64,000 bases of DNA from JBGTIS01 sp041745535 (GTDB lineage: Bacteria > Bacteroidota > Bacteroidia > Cytophagales > Cyclobacteriaceae), in NCBI GenBank assembly GCA_041745535.1, contig JBGTIS010000022.1, positions 22,920 to 86,919 of the forward strand, written 5' to 3'. Each line of letters opens with the position of its first letter. The first letter of the stretch is position 1. The notes under the pieces are model-generated. The model made no database searches and was not told where the DNA came from. It saw only the letters and a list, made by a program, of their open reading frames with translations. The translations under genes were made by a program, and so were the position numbers. Below are positions 63,748 through 64,000 of the stretch, piece by piece.

Positions 63748-64000
63748 CCATTGCCATTATTTTCCCCAACGCTGTGCCTCTGAACACCAGGTACGCATCT
63801 TTTTACTTCGCCGTCGCACCTCTGAGCACCATGCACGCGCCTTTTTGCTTCATCGTTGTAGCTATTTTCCCCAACGTCGCACCTCCAAGTACCACGCACG
63901 CGCCTTTTTGCACCAGCGTTGTAGTTATTTTCCCCAACGCCGTAGCTCCGAGCACCATGCACGCGCCTTTTTGCTCCGACGTTGTAGCTATTTTCCCCAA
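63748..64000. repeat. 63-bp tandem repeat running off the window
   Basis: Three full units (63812-63874, 63875-63937, 63938-64000) plus a shorter 42-base unit (63770-63811, missing the last 21 bases) and the tail of an earlier one. Constant parts are GCACGCGCCTTTTTGC and GTAGCTATTTTCCCCAA; the bases between them vary. The unit is a multiple of three, so several reading frames remain open on the minus strand (21-residue peptide repeats), but nothing supports translation. The array is markedly richer in GC than nearby spacers and continues beyond the window. Confidence 0.85.

Noticed and set aside
63708..64000. Repetitive proteins on the minus strand
   Set aside because: They arise because the repeat is 63 bases long; more than one frame is open at once, and no start, ribosome site or domain supports translation.

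Overview
The window is chromosomal DNA from a member of the Bacteroidota, most likely a Cytophagales-type soil or water bacterium. Evidence: low-to-moderate GC with very AT-rich spacers; promoters of the Bacteroidota type (TAnnTTTG, once with a TTG 20 bases upstream); a fragment of the type IX secretion protease PorU; SiaB/SiaC-type regulators, a DUF3078 protein and a lysine-rich basic protein; and the RhaI/RhaE-RhaD type of rhamnose pathway. All placements come from reading motifs; no database search was possible.

Layout. 1-6 kb: the 3' end of an outer-membrane barrel gene, metG, a secreted HExxH protein, a Tat-type Gfo/Idh/MocA oxidoreductase and a small secreted TPR/zinc-knuckle protein. 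6-12 kb: an adhesin-like lipoprotein, then a surface-glycan group (two GT4 glycosyltransferases, a sulfotransferase, and a WcaJ-like membrane protein that lacks its transferase domain). 12-25 kb: core genes (tRNA-Gln, prs, rplY, pth, a TetR regulator with an ABC1 kinase, lpxB, a patatin-barrel protein, crcB, an arginine-deiminase relative, trpC), an internally deleted mscS, and a siaC/siaB pair. 26-29 kb: a 1.27-kb gene desert, a LOG-like gene and a broken MATE transporter.

29.1-34.7 kb holds the strongest candidate for an undescribed system: a compact run of GTP cyclohydrolase II, a RibD-type reductase without deaminase, a BchC-like dehydrogenase, a 6-pyruvoyl-tetrahydropterin-synthase relative that has lost its catalytic residues, a GT4 glycosyltransferase and a methyltransferase, with a CDP-alcohol phosphatidyltransferase converging on the end. 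The logic suggests a GTP-derived pyrimidine or pterin that is modified, glycosylated, methylated and perhaps attached to a lipid. It is not simply riboflavin synthesis.

34.8-44.2 kb is a mixed and partly decayed region: a LytTR response regulator, an MBL hydrolase, OsmC, a striking array of hairpins with exact 43-bp period, a DUF1593 lipoprotein, another GT4, a broken GT39 gene, a lysine-rich protein, head-to-head fragments of a VCBS protein and PorU, and a decayed ISKra4-type insertion sequence with recognisable 22-bp ends.

44.3-52.1 kb is an L-rhamnose catabolic locus (kinase, isomerase, aldolase-dehydrogenase, divergent GntR regulator, permease). 52.2-56.9 kb encodes an M28 carboxypeptidase and a GH92 mannosidase lipoprotein. 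57.2-63.5 kb encodes an ethanolamine-type permease, a glutamine-synthetase relative, an Fe-alcohol dehydrogenase, a PuuD-type hydrolase and an aldehyde dehydrogenase: a complete set for oxidising an amino alcohol through gamma-glutamylated intermediates without B12. The window ends inside a 63-bp tandem repeat.
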